Of a DNA stretch of 45,610 nt, positions 25,282 through 34,064 are shown piece by piece. The notes beneath the pieces are model-generated. The model was not told the DNA's origin. It saw only the letters and a list, made by a program, of their open reading frames with translations, and made no database searches. The stretch is from positions 1-45,610 of the forward strand of contig WFNG01000179.1 in assembly GCA_015488735.1 (NCBI GenBank). Direction: 5' to 3'. The position numbers and the translations under genes were made by a program. Each line of letters begins with the position of its first letter. Position 1 is the first letter of the stretch. This stretch comes from Bacteroidales bacterium. GTDB lineage: Bacteria > Bacteroidota > Bacteroidia > Bacteroidales > F082.

Positions 25282-25597
25282 AGGCGGTTGGTAAATAGAT
25301 CCTGCGATAGCAGGAAAGCCGTAAAGAGTGTGATGGATGTTTTTAATAAAGCCGGAGAATCAAATAGCAATAACACGCCATTAGTTTTGGAGACATAACT
25401 GGCCTATTGAGGTTTACAGCAATGCAGTTATTCATTAGAAGTTAGATTATTTGCATAACATTCCTGTTGAGGCTGGCAGGTTAAGACAGCCGTGTATTAT
25501 TAGAATAAAAAATTTATGATGCGTCTGTCCTGATAATATTTCTCCATTTGTACCCGTTTCACTGGTTTGGGTATTATCTTTGCTGTTTTAAAAAATC
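25282..25597. other. 316-bp intergenic gap
   Basis: No gene is seen. It contains a small perfect hairpin TCCTGC-GATA-GCAGGA (25300-25315) just after aat, without a T tract, and a candidate promoter for the next gene at its right end. Confidence 0.5.
25575..25582 (+). promoter_or_regulatory. Candidate -7 box for the DUF4294 gene
   Basis: TATCTTTG followed by C, a full TAnnTTTG match 15 bases upstream of the ATG. A TTTG at 25546-25549 could be the -33 element, but the spacing of 25 is long. Confidence 0.45.
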
Positions 25598-26182
25598 ATG
25601 AAATATTCTCTGCTGGTTGTTATATTTTTTGCTTTGCTTGTTTTTCCGGCAAGGGCCAAAGTATTGCCGGAACATGCCGACACGACTATTCTCCGGCGGG
25701 CAGACTCCATGGCATCGGTCAATTTGGAAGAGGTTGAAATTATTTCGCGAAGAAACAATGTTTCCTTCTGGACACGGTGGCGGCTGAACCGTCTTATACG
25801 GAATGTTAAGAAAGTTTATCCTTATGCCAAAACAGCGGGGGCATTGTTACGTATTTATGATACTAAACTGGAGCATGCCAAAAACGATGCCCAACGCAAG
25901 AAATTGATGAAACAGGCGGAAGCTGAAATAAAAACACGTTATGGCCCCTCTTTGAAAAAACTGACTTTTATGCAAGGTATTATCCTGATTAAACTCATCG
26001 ACCGCGAAACAGGTAATACTTCTTATGGTTTGTTGCAACAACTACGAGGTAAGTTCACCGCTTTTTTTTACCAGGCTTTTGCCCGTGTTTGGGGGTATAA
26101 TCTGAAAGCACGTTATGAACCCCACGGTAAAGACCGTGAAATTGAAGCTATCGTGAGACTCATAAAAGCAGGGAAATTATAA
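25598..26182 (+). CDS. DUF4294 family secreted protein
   Basis: A 194-aa protein with a signal peptide (MKYSLLVVIFFALLVFPARA). The mature part has the pattern RLIRNVKKVYPYAKTAGALLRIYD, KLTFMQGIILIKLIDRETGNTSY and FTAFFYQAFARVWGYNLKARYEP, which I recognise as DUF4294, a family largely confined to Bacteroidota. The function is unknown. A lysine-rich helix (KLEHAKNDAQRKKLMKQAEAEIK) sits in the middle. It appears to be a single-gene unit with its own promoter. Confidence 0.8.
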   Translation: MKYSLLVVIFFALLVFPARAKVLPEHADTTILRRADSMASVNLEEVEIISRRNNVSFWTRWRLNRLIRNVKKVYPYAKTAGALLRIYDTKLEHAKNDAQRKKLMKQAEAEIKTRYGPSLKKLTFMQGIILIKLIDRETGNTSYGLLQQLRGKFTAFFYQAFARVWGYNLKARYEPHGKDREIEAIVRLIKAGKL

Positions 26183-26386
26183 AATAAATCACATGTCAAG
26201 ACTGTCAGGCAGTGGACAGGGGTTGTCAAGCGGTGGTCATACGATAGCTATTCGATTGTTCTGAAACCTTTGCAAAGGTCTTCTTCTGTATATTTTAGTA
26301 TTCAGGTTAATAATTATTTCGTATCAGGATTTTCATTTTTATTTTACATCTCGTATCCCATATCCCACATCTCACGTCTTACATCC

Positions 26387-27802
26387 CTATTTCCCCCGGC
26401 CCTGAATAACTATCAAAACAGTGTAAATCATAATTTTAAAGTCCATGGAAAGGGACATGTTTTCCAGATAAAGCAGATCGTATTTCAGGCGGTCAATCAT
26501 TTCGTCTATGGTGGAGGCATAACCGTATTTGACCTGGCCCCAGGAAGTAATCCCCGGTTTTATTTTCAGCAACAGTCTGTAATGCGGTGCCTTCTCCATA
26601 ATCTGGTCTATATAAAATTGTCGTTCGGGGCGTGGTCCAACCAGTGACATTTCCCCTTTCAGCACAGTAAAAAATTGTGGGATTTCATCCAGCCTGTATT
26701 TCCTGATAATCAGCCCGAAAGGTGTTATCCTGGGATCATTTTCCGTGGAGAGTTGTGGGCCGTTTTTTTCCGCATCTACAAACATGGAACGAAATTTATA
26801 CATGGAAAATGGTTTTCCTCTCTGGCCAACGCGTTCCTGTTTGAAAAGGATAGGCCCCGGTGAGGAAAGCTTAACACCAATGGCAGTAAAAAGGTAAACC
26901 GGTGAGAGAAAAATCAGGACCAGAGACGATGCAAGAACATCCAGTATACGTTTCAGAAGCTGTTGCCAAACCGGCATTAAGTCGGGCGATATTTCAATAA
27001 GCGGCGTATGATAAACGTTAGACACTTTTACTGTTCCAAACATAATGTCCTGCAGAAGCGGGATAATTTTAATAATGACATTGGCCTCTTCCAGTTCGAT
27101 AATAATACGCTGAATCGTATCTTTTTCAGAACGTTCAATGGCAATGATAACTTCTTCTGCCTGTTTTTCTTTTACGATGTCGTTCAGCTCTCCGTAATTA
27201 CCCAGATAGGGGAGGTATTTGCTCATTTTAAAATGCTTGCGGTCGTGTACATTGACAAACCCGACAAACTTGTTTCCCGAAGAAATCTCCTGATGTATGA
27301 TTGACTGATAGATGCTTTTTGCATTTCCGTTGCTGCCAATAATTATCGTGTTAAAACCAATTTTACCTTTATGAACCTGGCGAACAGTTTGAGAGGTAAG
27401 TAACAACCGGAAAGTATAAGTAAGTACAAACTGTAAAATGAACAAGACAATAAAAGATTCATAATAATCGCTGTATCCATGGACCTGGTCGTCCAAAATC
27501 AGGATAAAGAACAAAATAATCACACCTGTCAAAACCGAAATTATAGTTTGCCCTAGCTCTTTTAAACGGGCTTTCCGGTAAATGCGCCGGTATGCACCTG
27601 CCATAACGTAAAGAAAAAGCCAGAATAAAGGAATAAATATAATACCAAACCAGAATTTGCGGTCGTCATAAATCTCATTAAGATGGTTGAGAATTTGCGG
27701 ATTTTCGTTCAGTTTTCTGTAAAGATAAAACAACATCCACGCCAGCAGGGCGCTGAGCCAGTCAAAAAAAGCATATTTTGTAACCTGTAAATGTCTGTTC
27801 AT
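26387..27802 (-). CDS. Undecaprenyl-phosphate glycosylphosphotransferase (WcaJ/CpsE type)
   Basis: A 471-aa membrane enzyme that starts exopolysaccharide or O-unit synthesis by moving a sugar-1-phosphate onto undecaprenyl phosphate. Four N-terminal membrane segments (about residues 10-130) are followed by a CoA-binding-like domain with IGSNGNAKSIYQSI, a fifth membrane segment (ASSLVLIFLSPVYLFTAIGV), and the bacterial sugar transferase domain with KFRSMFVDAE, RKYRLDEIPQFFTVLKGEMS and LVGPRPERQF. The full length of the family is present. The ATG overlaps the stop of the upstream 58-aa gene (TAATG), so translation is probably coupled. Confidence 0.92.
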   Translation of the reverse strand: MNRHLQVTKYAFFDWLSALLAWMLFYLYRKLNENPQILNHLNEIYDDRKFWFGIIFIPLFWLFLYVMAGAYRRIYRKARLKELGQTIISVLTGVIILFFILILDDQVHGYSDYYESFIVLFILQFVLTYTFRLLLTSQTVRQVHKGKIGFNTIIIGSNGNAKSIYQSIIHQEISSGNKFVGFVNVHDRKHFKMSKYLPYLGNYGELNDIVKEKQAEEVIIAIERSEKDTIQRIIIELEEANVIIKIIPLLQDIMFGTVKVSNVYHTPLIEISPDLMPVWQQLLKRILDVLASSLVLIFLSPVYLFTAIGVKLSSPGPILFKQERVGQRGKPFSMYKFRSMFVDAEKNGPQLSTENDPRITPFGLIIRKYRLDEIPQFFTVLKGEMSLVGPRPERQFYIDQIMEKAPHYRLLLKIKPGITSWGQVKYGYASTIDEMIDRLKYDLLYLENMSLSMDFKIMIYTVLIVIQGRGK

Positions 27803-27978
27803 TAATTGTCTTTCTTTTTGTCAACATAAGCTTTTTCCTTTGTAGCAGGATGTACGGGAATGTAAAGCATGTTGAACATGAATTTGATTTTGGGTTTCTT
27901 TTTAATGGCTAACGAAAAACGTTCGCTCTTATTGTTGAATAATTGAAGTATCTGTCTCTGCTTTTGGGTAAGCTTCAC
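27802..27978 (-). CDS. Small 58-aa basic protein, translationally coupled on both sides
   Basis: Too short for the ORF track. It reads (M)KLTQKQRQILQLFNNKSERF, continues to KKKPKIKFMFNMLYIPVHPA and ends VDKKKDN. The GTG start (27976-27978) overlaps the TGA of the oxidoreductase gene, and its TAA overlaps the ATG of the glycosylphosphotransferase (TAATG). The gap between those two genes is otherwise fully occupied by this frame. About 14 of the 58 residues are lysine; there is no signal peptide and no known domain that I recognise. The double overlap is the main evidence that it is real. Confidence 0.65.
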   Translation of the reverse strand: MKLTQKQRQILQLFNNKSERFSLAIKKKPKIKFMFNMLYIPVHPATKEKAYVDKKKDN

Positions 27979-28904
27979 GGTGCCAGCATCTGTATTTTTT
28001 CGTTAATCAGTAAAGCGGCTTTCAGGTTTTGGTAGGTGCTGTCAAGTGTAATAAAGGGTTTTGTATTTTTGGCAAGGGAGAGGTAAAATTCACGAAGTGC
28101 CGGCAACAGTTTATTCTCTTTTGGCGTTTTTAGGTTTTTAATGAGGAAACTATCATTAATTTTGTCATTCTGCTTCCGCAGAATCTTCAATCGGTGTTTT
28201 AGAAAATCTGCCTGTATGTGAACCTGATGCTGATAAAATTTAATTCTTCTGATATTTTTTGAGGCGATGCGGTTGGCTGTGAGGTTGGCAACTGCCCCAT
28301 TGTCAAATTCAATATTGGCGTTGACAATATCGGGCGAGCCATTGAATACATTCACTCCTGAGGCATGAACGGTACGGATATTGGCTTTAACAATACTGAG
28401 CACAATGTCGATGTCGTGCATCATTAAATCCATGACAACGGGAATCTCATTTTGTTGGTTATCAAAAGCAATATGTCGCTGAGCCTCGATATACAGCGGG
28501 TGAGAGAGGTAGGGAAGTGCTGCGGTATAGGCCGGATTAAACCTCCCGGGATAATAAACCTGTACTTTCACATTTGCTTCTTCCGAAAGGTGGATAAGCT
28601 TTAGTGCTTCTGCAGGGTTTGCAAAAACCGGATTTTCAATAAATAAATGCTTCGATTTTTTAATGGCTTCTGCGGCAAGCTGGAAATGGTTTGTATGAGG
28701 GGAAATTATGGCAACAGCATCCGAATCCTGAAGCAGCTCTCCAAAATCCTCAAAAAACTTAATCCCTTTTGTTTCACAAATTTCACGGGCGTTTTCGGCT
28801 TGAGGGCTAAAAATTCCCGAAAGCTGAAGGCCGTCAACAGAATGGATGACTTTCAAATGATTATTAGAAATTTTGTCCATGCCGGCAAGCCCGATTTTAA
28901 TCAT
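27975..28904 (-). CDS. Gfo/Idh/MocA family oxidoreductase
   Basis: A 309-aa NAD(P)-dependent sugar oxidoreductase-like protein. The N-terminal Rossmann fold starts MIKIGLAGMDKISNNHLKVI, where the third glycine of GxGxxG is replaced; SDAVAIISPHTNHFQLAAEAIKKSKHLFIENP is the typical mid-domain, with Glu-Asn-Pro where most relatives have EKP. The C-terminal alpha/beta domain follows (VMDLMMHDIDIVLSIVKA, including the family HDID). The Lys-to-Asn change in EKP removes a residue usually important for catalysis, so the activity may differ. It heads a run with a small protein and a WcaJ-type transferase, suggesting sugar-nucleotide or polysaccharide work. Confidence 0.83.
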   Translation of the reverse strand: MIKIGLAGMDKISNNHLKVIHSVDGLQLSGIFSPQAENAREICETKGIKFFEDFGELLQDSDAVAIISPHTNHFQLAAEAIKKSKHLFIENPVFANPAEALKLIHLSEEANVKVQVYYPGRFNPAYTAALPYLSHPLYIEAQRHIAFDNQQNEIPVVMDLMMHDIDIVLSIVKANIRTVHASGVNVFNGSPDIVNANIEFDNGAVANLTANRIASKNIRRIKFYQHQVHIQADFLKHRLKILRKQNDKINDSFLIKNLKTPKENKLLPALREFYLSLAKNTKPFITLDSTYQNLKAALLINEKIQMLAP

Positions 28905-28917
28905 GGTAATTTTTTTT

Positions 28918-28925
28918 CAAAAATA
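28918..28925 (-). promoter_or_regulatory. Candidate -7 box for the Gfo/Idh operon
   Basis: Minus-strand TATTTTTG matches TAnnTTTG about 14-20 bases upstream of the ATG at 28904. The -33 element is not clear. Confidence 0.35.
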
Positions 28926-28943
28926 AAGCCTGAAATGTTTACA

Positions 28944-28957
28944 TTCGCACTTGCGAA
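28944..28957. promoter_or_regulatory. Palindrome TTCGCACTTGCGAA between divergent genes
   Basis: Perfect 6-bp arms around a 2-base centre, in the 83-bp space between the Gfo/Idh and pcm starts and just upstream of the Gfo/Idh -7 box. It could be an operator for a dimeric regulator; this is inference from position and symmetry only. Confidence 0.3.
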
Positions 28958-28987
28958 AAGAATTAACCAACCTTTGAATGTTAATAA

Positions 28988-29635
28988 ATGGAAGACACTT
29001 ACCGCCATAAAGGTATGCGCCGTAAACTGGTGAACGAAATTAGGAAAAAAGGTATTCTTGATGAAGAAATTCTGGAAGCGATTTACCGTGTTCCCCGTCA
29101 TTTGTTTCTCGATTCCGGATTTTTAAATTATGCTTATGAGGATAAACCTTTTCCCATCGGGTCAGGACAAACTATTTCGCAGCCCTACACCGTTGCTTTT
29201 CAAACAGAACTTTTAAACGCAAAACCCGGGTTGAAGATTTTGGAAATTGGTACAGGTTCCGGGTATCAGGCCTGCGTATTGGTTGCGCTTGGCGTGGAAG
29301 TTTATTCTGTTGAACGACAGAGAAAGCTTTATGAAAAAGCCCGCATCTTTTTGCCCCATCTTGGATTTCAGGCCCATCTGTTTTACGGAGATGGTTATCT
29401 GGGCCTGCCGGAGGAGGCCCCTTTCGATGGTATCTTGATTACAGCTGCTGCCCCCGAAATTCCCACATGCCTGTTTCAGCAGCTTAAAACCGGAGGGGTA
29501 TTGGTTTCGCCGGTAGGCAGTGGCGACATCCAAACCATGATACGTTATACCAAACTCAAAAACGGGAAAATTGCCAAAGAGAAATTCGGTAATTTTCGTT
29601 TCGTTCCCCTGCTCCGGGAAAAAGCAAACGATTGA
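28988..29635 (+). CDS. pcm: Protein-L-isoaspartate O-methyltransferase
   Basis: A 215-aa cytoplasmic enzyme that methylates isoaspartyl residues so damaged proteins can be repaired. Motifs: VPRHLFLDSGF, PIGSGQTISQPYTVAFQTELL (substrate loop) and the SAM-binding LKILEIGTGSGYQACVLVALG, then YSVERQRKLYEKA and FDGILITAAAPEIP. Length is normal. It is divergent from the Gfo/Idh gene and followed by an AT-rich 230-bp gap before actA. Confidence 0.94.
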   Translation: MEDTYRHKGMRRKLVNEIRKKGILDEEILEAIYRVPRHLFLDSGFLNYAYEDKPFPIGSGQTISQPYTVAFQTELLNAKPGLKILEIGTGSGYQACVLVALGVEVYSVERQRKLYEKARIFLPHLGFQAHLFYGDGYLGLPEEAPFDGILITAAAPEIPTCLFQQLKTGGVLVSPVGSGDIQTMIRYTKLKNGKIAKEKFGNFRFVPLLREKAND

Positions 29636-29865
29636 TATTTTCAACAATTGTTAATAAATTTTTTTCCAATCATAATATATTGATAATAAGATTGTTAAAG
29701 TTTACTGTTCGTGAATTAGAGTATTTAATTGCTTAAAAGATTGTTTTTCTTTGAAAAAATTAAATAGTTTTGTAAACAATAAAGATAGAAAATTACATAT
29801 CTTTATTTAATATTTCTTAACATTTAGTTTTACAATAATATATTTATTCTGATAATCTTTACATC

Positions 29866-31065
29866 ATGATAATGAGCAGGTTTGTGAATATCACGAGACA
29901 GAAAAATATCCCTCTCGCGGCACCCTTATTTTTGTTTTTCATCTTTTTTCTTGTTGCATTTTCTTCTTTTGGGCAAACTCCGGAAGCTGAGAAGAATTTT
30001 GCCCAGTGTAAGGCTTGTCATACCATTGGTGGTGGCCGGCTGGTAGGTCCCGATTTAAAAGGTGTTACCAGCAGATATCCGCAGGCCTGGCTGATAAAAT
30101 TTATTCAGAATTCGCAGGCTATGGTTAAGTCGGGAAACAAAGATGCTGTAAAAATTTTCAACGAGTACGGTAAAATTCCCATGCCTTCGCATAACTATAC
30201 CGATGCCCAGGTAAAAGATATTTTGTTATATATTAAGAATGGCGGGAAGCTTCCGGCCGGCTCTGAAGTCAAAAAAGCTGCGGTAAAAATTTCTGCTTCC
30301 TCCGCCCAAAAAATTACACCGGCAGAACGGTATCTTCAGGAAAAAAGAGAAGGAAGCCGTAACCTGGCCATTTTTGCTATTATTTCCGGTGTATTGCTGG
30401 TGCTGAGCCTGCTCGACTTAATTTTCACCCGCTATCTTAAAGCCAAATGGATTCATTATGTTATTATATTGTCGGCCCTTTGGATTATTGGCGAATGGTC
30501 TTACGATTTTGCAACGGGTTTGGGGCGGCAGCAGAATTATCAGCCTGACCAACCTATCTGGTTTTCGCACAAAGTGCATGCCGGACAAAATCAAATTGAT
30601 TGCGAATATTGTCATTTTACGGCCGAAACCAGTATGCACGCGGGTATTCCGCCTGCCTCAGTTTGTATGAACTGCCACACGCAGGTGAAAAAAGGTAAGC
30701 GTACCGGAAAAAAAGAAATTGCCAAAGTTTACGCTGCTATCAAGGCAAACAAACCTATACAGTGGATTAAGGTGGATAACTTACCCGACTTTGTCTATTT
30801 CAACCACAAACAACACGTGAAAGTGGGGAAGCTGGATTGTACCGAGTGTCATGGCGATGTTGCACAAATGGATCAGATAGCCCAGGTGAAAGATTTAAGT
30901 ATGGGATGGTGCCTCGATTGTCACAGAACCCATAAAGTTCAGTTTACCAATAATAAATTCTATGGCTCGTACAAGAAATTACATGAAAAGCTAAAAGCCG
31001 GAAAAATAGATTTGGTAACGGTTAAAATGATTGGTGGCGAAGACTGCCAAAAATGTCACTATTAA
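29866..31065 (+). CDS. actA: Alternative complex III subunit A: membrane cytochrome c with six haem motifs
   Basis: A 399-aa multihaem subunit of the quinol:electron acceptor oxidoreductase (alternative complex III). Six CxxCH motifs are seen: CKACH (48-52), CEYCH (246-250), CMNCH (267-271), CTECH (325-329), CLDCH (349-353) and CQKCH (394-398). The first lies in a separate class I-type domain after an N-terminal signal/anchor (LFLFFIFFLVAFSSFGQ). Two membrane helices (168-187, 195-212) separate it from the pentahaem part, which matches ActA as known from Rhodothermus. It heads the operon actABCDEF. The gap upstream is AT-rich with no convincing TAnnTTTG box. Confidence 0.92.
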   Translation: MIMSRFVNITRQKNIPLAAPLFLFFIFFLVAFSSFGQTPEAEKNFAQCKACHTIGGGRLVGPDLKGVTSRYPQAWLIKFIQNSQAMVKSGNKDAVKIFNEYGKIPMPSHNYTDAQVKDILLYIKNGGKLPAGSEVKKAAVKISASSAQKITPAERYLQEKREGSRNLAIFAIISGVLLVLSLLDLIFTRYLKAKWIHYVIILSALWIIGEWSYDFATGLGRQQNYQPDQPIWFSHKVHAGQNQIDCEYCHFTAETSMHAGIPPASVCMNCHTQVKKGKRTGKKEIAKVYAAIKANKPIQWIKVDNLPDFVYFNHKQHVKVGKLDCTECHGDVAQMDQIAQVKDLSMGWCLDCHRTHKVQFTNNKFYGSYKKLHEKLKAGKIDLVTVKMIGGEDCQKCHY

Positions 31066-31103
31066 AAACGAATTTTTATAAACTAATTCCATTTCAATAT
31101 ATT

Positions 31104-34049
31104 ATGGAGAAGAAATACTGGCAAAGTCTGGAAGTTTACAAGGAAATGAAAAAGAACACGGCTTCTGATAAAGAAGCAATGCCCGAATTTTCCATCGATG
31201 GCCTGGATGAATCCGAAGTAAAAGGAAAATCAAGCCGAAGGGATTTCTTAAAAATGATGGGTTTTTCAGTGGGGGCAGTAGCATTGGTGTCTAGTTGTCA
31301 AATGCCTGTTCGTAAGGCTATCCCGTTGCTGAACCGCCCACAGGAGCTTATTCCAGGAGTGCCTAATTACTACGCATCTACCTTTTACGATGGCGATGAA
31401 TATTGCAGTATTCTGGTAAAAACCCGTGAGAGCCGTCCCATCAAAATTGAAGGAAACGACCGGTCGCCCATTTCACAACGTGGAACTTCCGCCCGCGTTC
31501 AGGCCTCGGTGTTGAATCTTTATGATGATGCCCGCCTGAAAGGCCCTGTGAAAAGTGGAAAGCAAAATGACTGGAAAACCATTGACAAGGATATTAAAGC
31601 CAAACTGGAAACGTTGAAAACCGATGACAAAGAGGTAATCCTTATGACTTCTACAATCATCAGTCCCACTACGCGCAAATTAATTGGCGATTTTGTGAAA
31701 TCTTATCCAAATGTGAAATGGATACAATATGACAGCCTCCCTATGTCGGCCATGCGTAATGCCAACGAAGCCAATTTCGGGAAAGCGGTTATTCCTTTCT
31801 ATCATTTTGAAAATGCCGATGTTATGGTTGGGTTCAACGCTGATTTTCTCGGTACATGGCTCATGCCGGTAACTTTTACCAGGCAGTTTTCCAAAGGCCG
31901 TAAACTGAAAGACGGTCAGACGAAAATGTCACGGTTATACCAGTTTGAAACCAACATGTCGCTTACCGGTTCCAATGCCGATTATCGCTATCAGATAAAA
32001 CCATCGGAAGAGGCAGCCGTTTTACTGAAATTGTATAATGTACTGGCTAAAAAAACCGGTAATACTGTTTTTGGCTCGCCATCGGTAAAAACAGATGTGA
32101 ATACTGCAGCCAGAGATTTACTAAAAGCCAAAGGAAAATCGCTGGTGGTTTCGGGTACCAACGATTTGCAAATTCAGTTGATAGTGAATGCCATAAATAA
32201 TCTGCTGGGCAACTACGGCAACACCATTGACCTTAGCACACCGATAAACCTGAAACAGGGACAGGAAAGCGAAATGATGCAGGCAATGAGTTCCATACAA
32301 TCGGGTAAAGCAGGCGGTATCCTTTTTTATAATGTTAACCCTGTGTATGATTGTGTTCATAAAGATAATTTGGTAAAGGCCTTAAAAAAACTTCCCCTGA
32401 AAGTGTCATTTGCTGCTACGATGGACGAAACAGCGCAACTTTGCGATTATGTTTGCCCGGATAATAATTATCTGGAATCGTGGAATGATGCGGAACCTGT
32501 TCAGGGATTTTACAGTTTTGCCCAGCCCACCATTCGCCCGATTTTTGATACACGGCAGTTTCAGGATAGTTTGCTTTCCTGGCTGGGTGCGGAGCAATCT
32601 TTTACTGATTATCTTGAAAAAAACTGGGAAAAAAGCCTTTTCCCAAAACAAAAAGATTTCACCAGCTTTAACAAATTTTGGTTCAAATGTAAACAGGATG
32701 GTGTTTATTCTTTTGCTGCCAAAGATGGTCCTCAGCCTTCCTATAAGGGGGTCAGGCTGAAAGCCGGTAAACCGATGGAAAACACTCTTGAACTGGCATT
32801 GTACGAGAAAATTTCCATGGGAACCGGAAAATATGCCAACAATCCGTGGCTACAGGAAATGCCTGATCCTGTGACAACTGCAACATGGGACAATTACGTT
32901 ACAATTTCTCCTGCTTTTGCAAAGATGCAGGGATTGGAACAGGAAGATGTGGTGAAAATTAATGGTAAACTGGTGCTTCCTGTTTTGATACAGCCCGGCC
33001 AGGCAGAAGGTACAATTGGTATAGCCATTGGATATGGAAGGAACCATGCCGGAAAAGTAGGAGATGGCGTTGGGAAAAGTGTTTATGGATTAATGAATGT
33101 TACTAACGGAACCAAAAACCTGCTGGGAACTGTTGTTGCAATGAAAAAGACTTCCAATACCTATCCGCTGGCGCTTACCCAGACCCATCATGTTATGGAA
33201 GGACGTCCCATTGTTCGCGAAACCGTATTGGGGTCATTTATTAAAAACCCCGCTGCGGGAAACGAGGAACATGAGAAATTCTTGAAAAGCGAAGATTTCA
33301 GCTTGTATCCCGAACCGAAGTTTGAAGCTTTCCAGTGGGGATTGTCCATTGATTTGAATAGCTGTACAGGTTGTAGTAACTGCCTCATCTCCTGCCAGGC
33401 CGAGAACAATGTAGCCGTGGTAGGTAAAGACCAGGTGAAACGCGGAAGAATTATGCACTGGCTTCGTATGGATCGCTATTACTCTGAAATGGACGATAAC
33501 CCGGAAGTTTTCCACATGCCGGTTATGTGCCAGCAGTGCGATAATGCACCGTGCGAAAATGTTTGTCCGGTAGCAGCCACTACACATAGCGATGAGGGAT
33601 TGAACCAGATGGCATACAACCGTTGTATCGGTACCCGCTATTGTATGAACAACTGCCCGTACAAAGTAAGACGTTTTAACTGGTACGAGTATGTCAACAA
33701 CAACAGCTTTGATTACAATATGAACAGTGAACTGGGTAAGCTGGTGCTGAATCCGGATGTTACAGTCCGCCAGCGTGGTGTGGTTGAGAAATGTACTTTT
33801 TGCGTACAGCGTATCCAGGAGAAAAAGCTGGAAGCCAAAGCGGATAACCGCGAATTGCGCGATGGCGAAATACTCACTGCCTGCCAGCAAAGTTGCCCTG
33901 CGGATGCCATCCAGTTTGGAAACCTGCTGGACAAGAAAAGTGCTGTGAGTAAGTCAAACGATACCGGAAGGATGTATCATTTGCTTGAATCGTTGCACAC
34001 GTTGCCATCAACAAGCTATTTAACCAAGGTAAGAAATAAAGAAGCATAA
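31104..34049 (+). CDS. actB: Alternative complex III subunit B: molybdopterin-oxidoreductase-like iron-sulfur protein
   Basis: About 981 residues from MEKKYWQSLEVYKEMKK; the track's earlier start overlaps actA. A twin-arginine motif SSRRDFLK (RR at 45-46) with lipobox LVSSC (Cys65) suggests Tat export and lipid anchoring. The middle resembles a molybdopterin oxidoreductase that, in characterised complexes, carries no molybdenum. The C-terminal ferredoxin part has CTGCSNCLISC (754-764), CQQCDNAPCENVCP, CIGTRYCMNNCP and EKCTFCVQRI...CQQSCP, matching three [4Fe-4S] clusters and one [3Fe-4S] cluster in known ActB. It passes electrons from the quinol site to the ActA/ActE haems. Confidence 0.93.
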   Translation: MEKKYWQSLEVYKEMKKNTASDKEAMPEFSIDGLDESEVKGKSSRRDFLKMMGFSVGAVALVSSCQMPVRKAIPLLNRPQELIPGVPNYYASTFYDGDEYCSILVKTRESRPIKIEGNDRSPISQRGTSARVQASVLNLYDDARLKGPVKSGKQNDWKTIDKDIKAKLETLKTDDKEVILMTSTIISPTTRKLIGDFVKSYPNVKWIQYDSLPMSAMRNANEANFGKAVIPFYHFENADVMVGFNADFLGTWLMPVTFTRQFSKGRKLKDGQTKMSRLYQFETNMSLTGSNADYRYQIKPSEEAAVLLKLYNVLAKKTGNTVFGSPSVKTDVNTAARDLLKAKGKSLVVSGTNDLQIQLIVNAINNLLGNYGNTIDLSTPINLKQGQESEMMQAMSSIQSGKAGGILFYNVNPVYDCVHKDNLVKALKKLPLKVSFAATMDETAQLCDYVCPDNNYLESWNDAEPVQGFYSFAQPTIRPIFDTRQFQDSLLSWLGAEQSFTDYLEKNWEKSLFPKQKDFTSFNKFWFKCKQDGVYSFAAKDGPQPSYKGVRLKAGKPMENTLELALYEKISMGTGKYANNPWLQEMPDPVTTATWDNYVTISPAFAKMQGLEQEDVVKINGKLVLPVLIQPGQAEGTIGIAIGYGRNHAGKVGDGVGKSVYGLMNVTNGTKNLLGTVVAMKKTSNTYPLALTQTHHVMEGRPIVRETVLGSFIKNPAAGNEEHEKFLKSEDFSLYPEPKFEAFQWGLSIDLNSCTGCSNCLISCQAENNVAVVGKDQVKRGRIMHWLRMDRYYSEMDDNPEVFHMPVMCQQCDNAPCENVCPVAATTHSDEGLNQMAYNRCIGTRYCMNNCPYKVRRFNWYEYVNNNSFDYNMNSELGKLVLNPDVTVRQRGVVEKCTFCVQRIQEKKLEAKADNRELRDGEILTACQQSCPADAIQFGNLLDKKSAVSKSNDTGRMYHLLESLHTLPSTSYLTKVRNKEA

Positions 34050-34064
34050 TAAAAAACAGGTATT

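Noticed and set aside
25300-25315. Terminator after aat
   Set aside because: The 6-bp hairpin has no T tract behind it, so I list it only as part of the intergenic gap.
25282-25597. tRNA or other RNA gene in the aat-DUF4294 gap
   Set aside because: No cloverleaf or T-loop-like GGTTCRANTCC sequence could be found.
33234-33890. 218-aa minus-strand ORF opposite actB
   Set aside because: It covers the region whose plus strand encodes the four iron-sulfur cysteine clusters of ActB.
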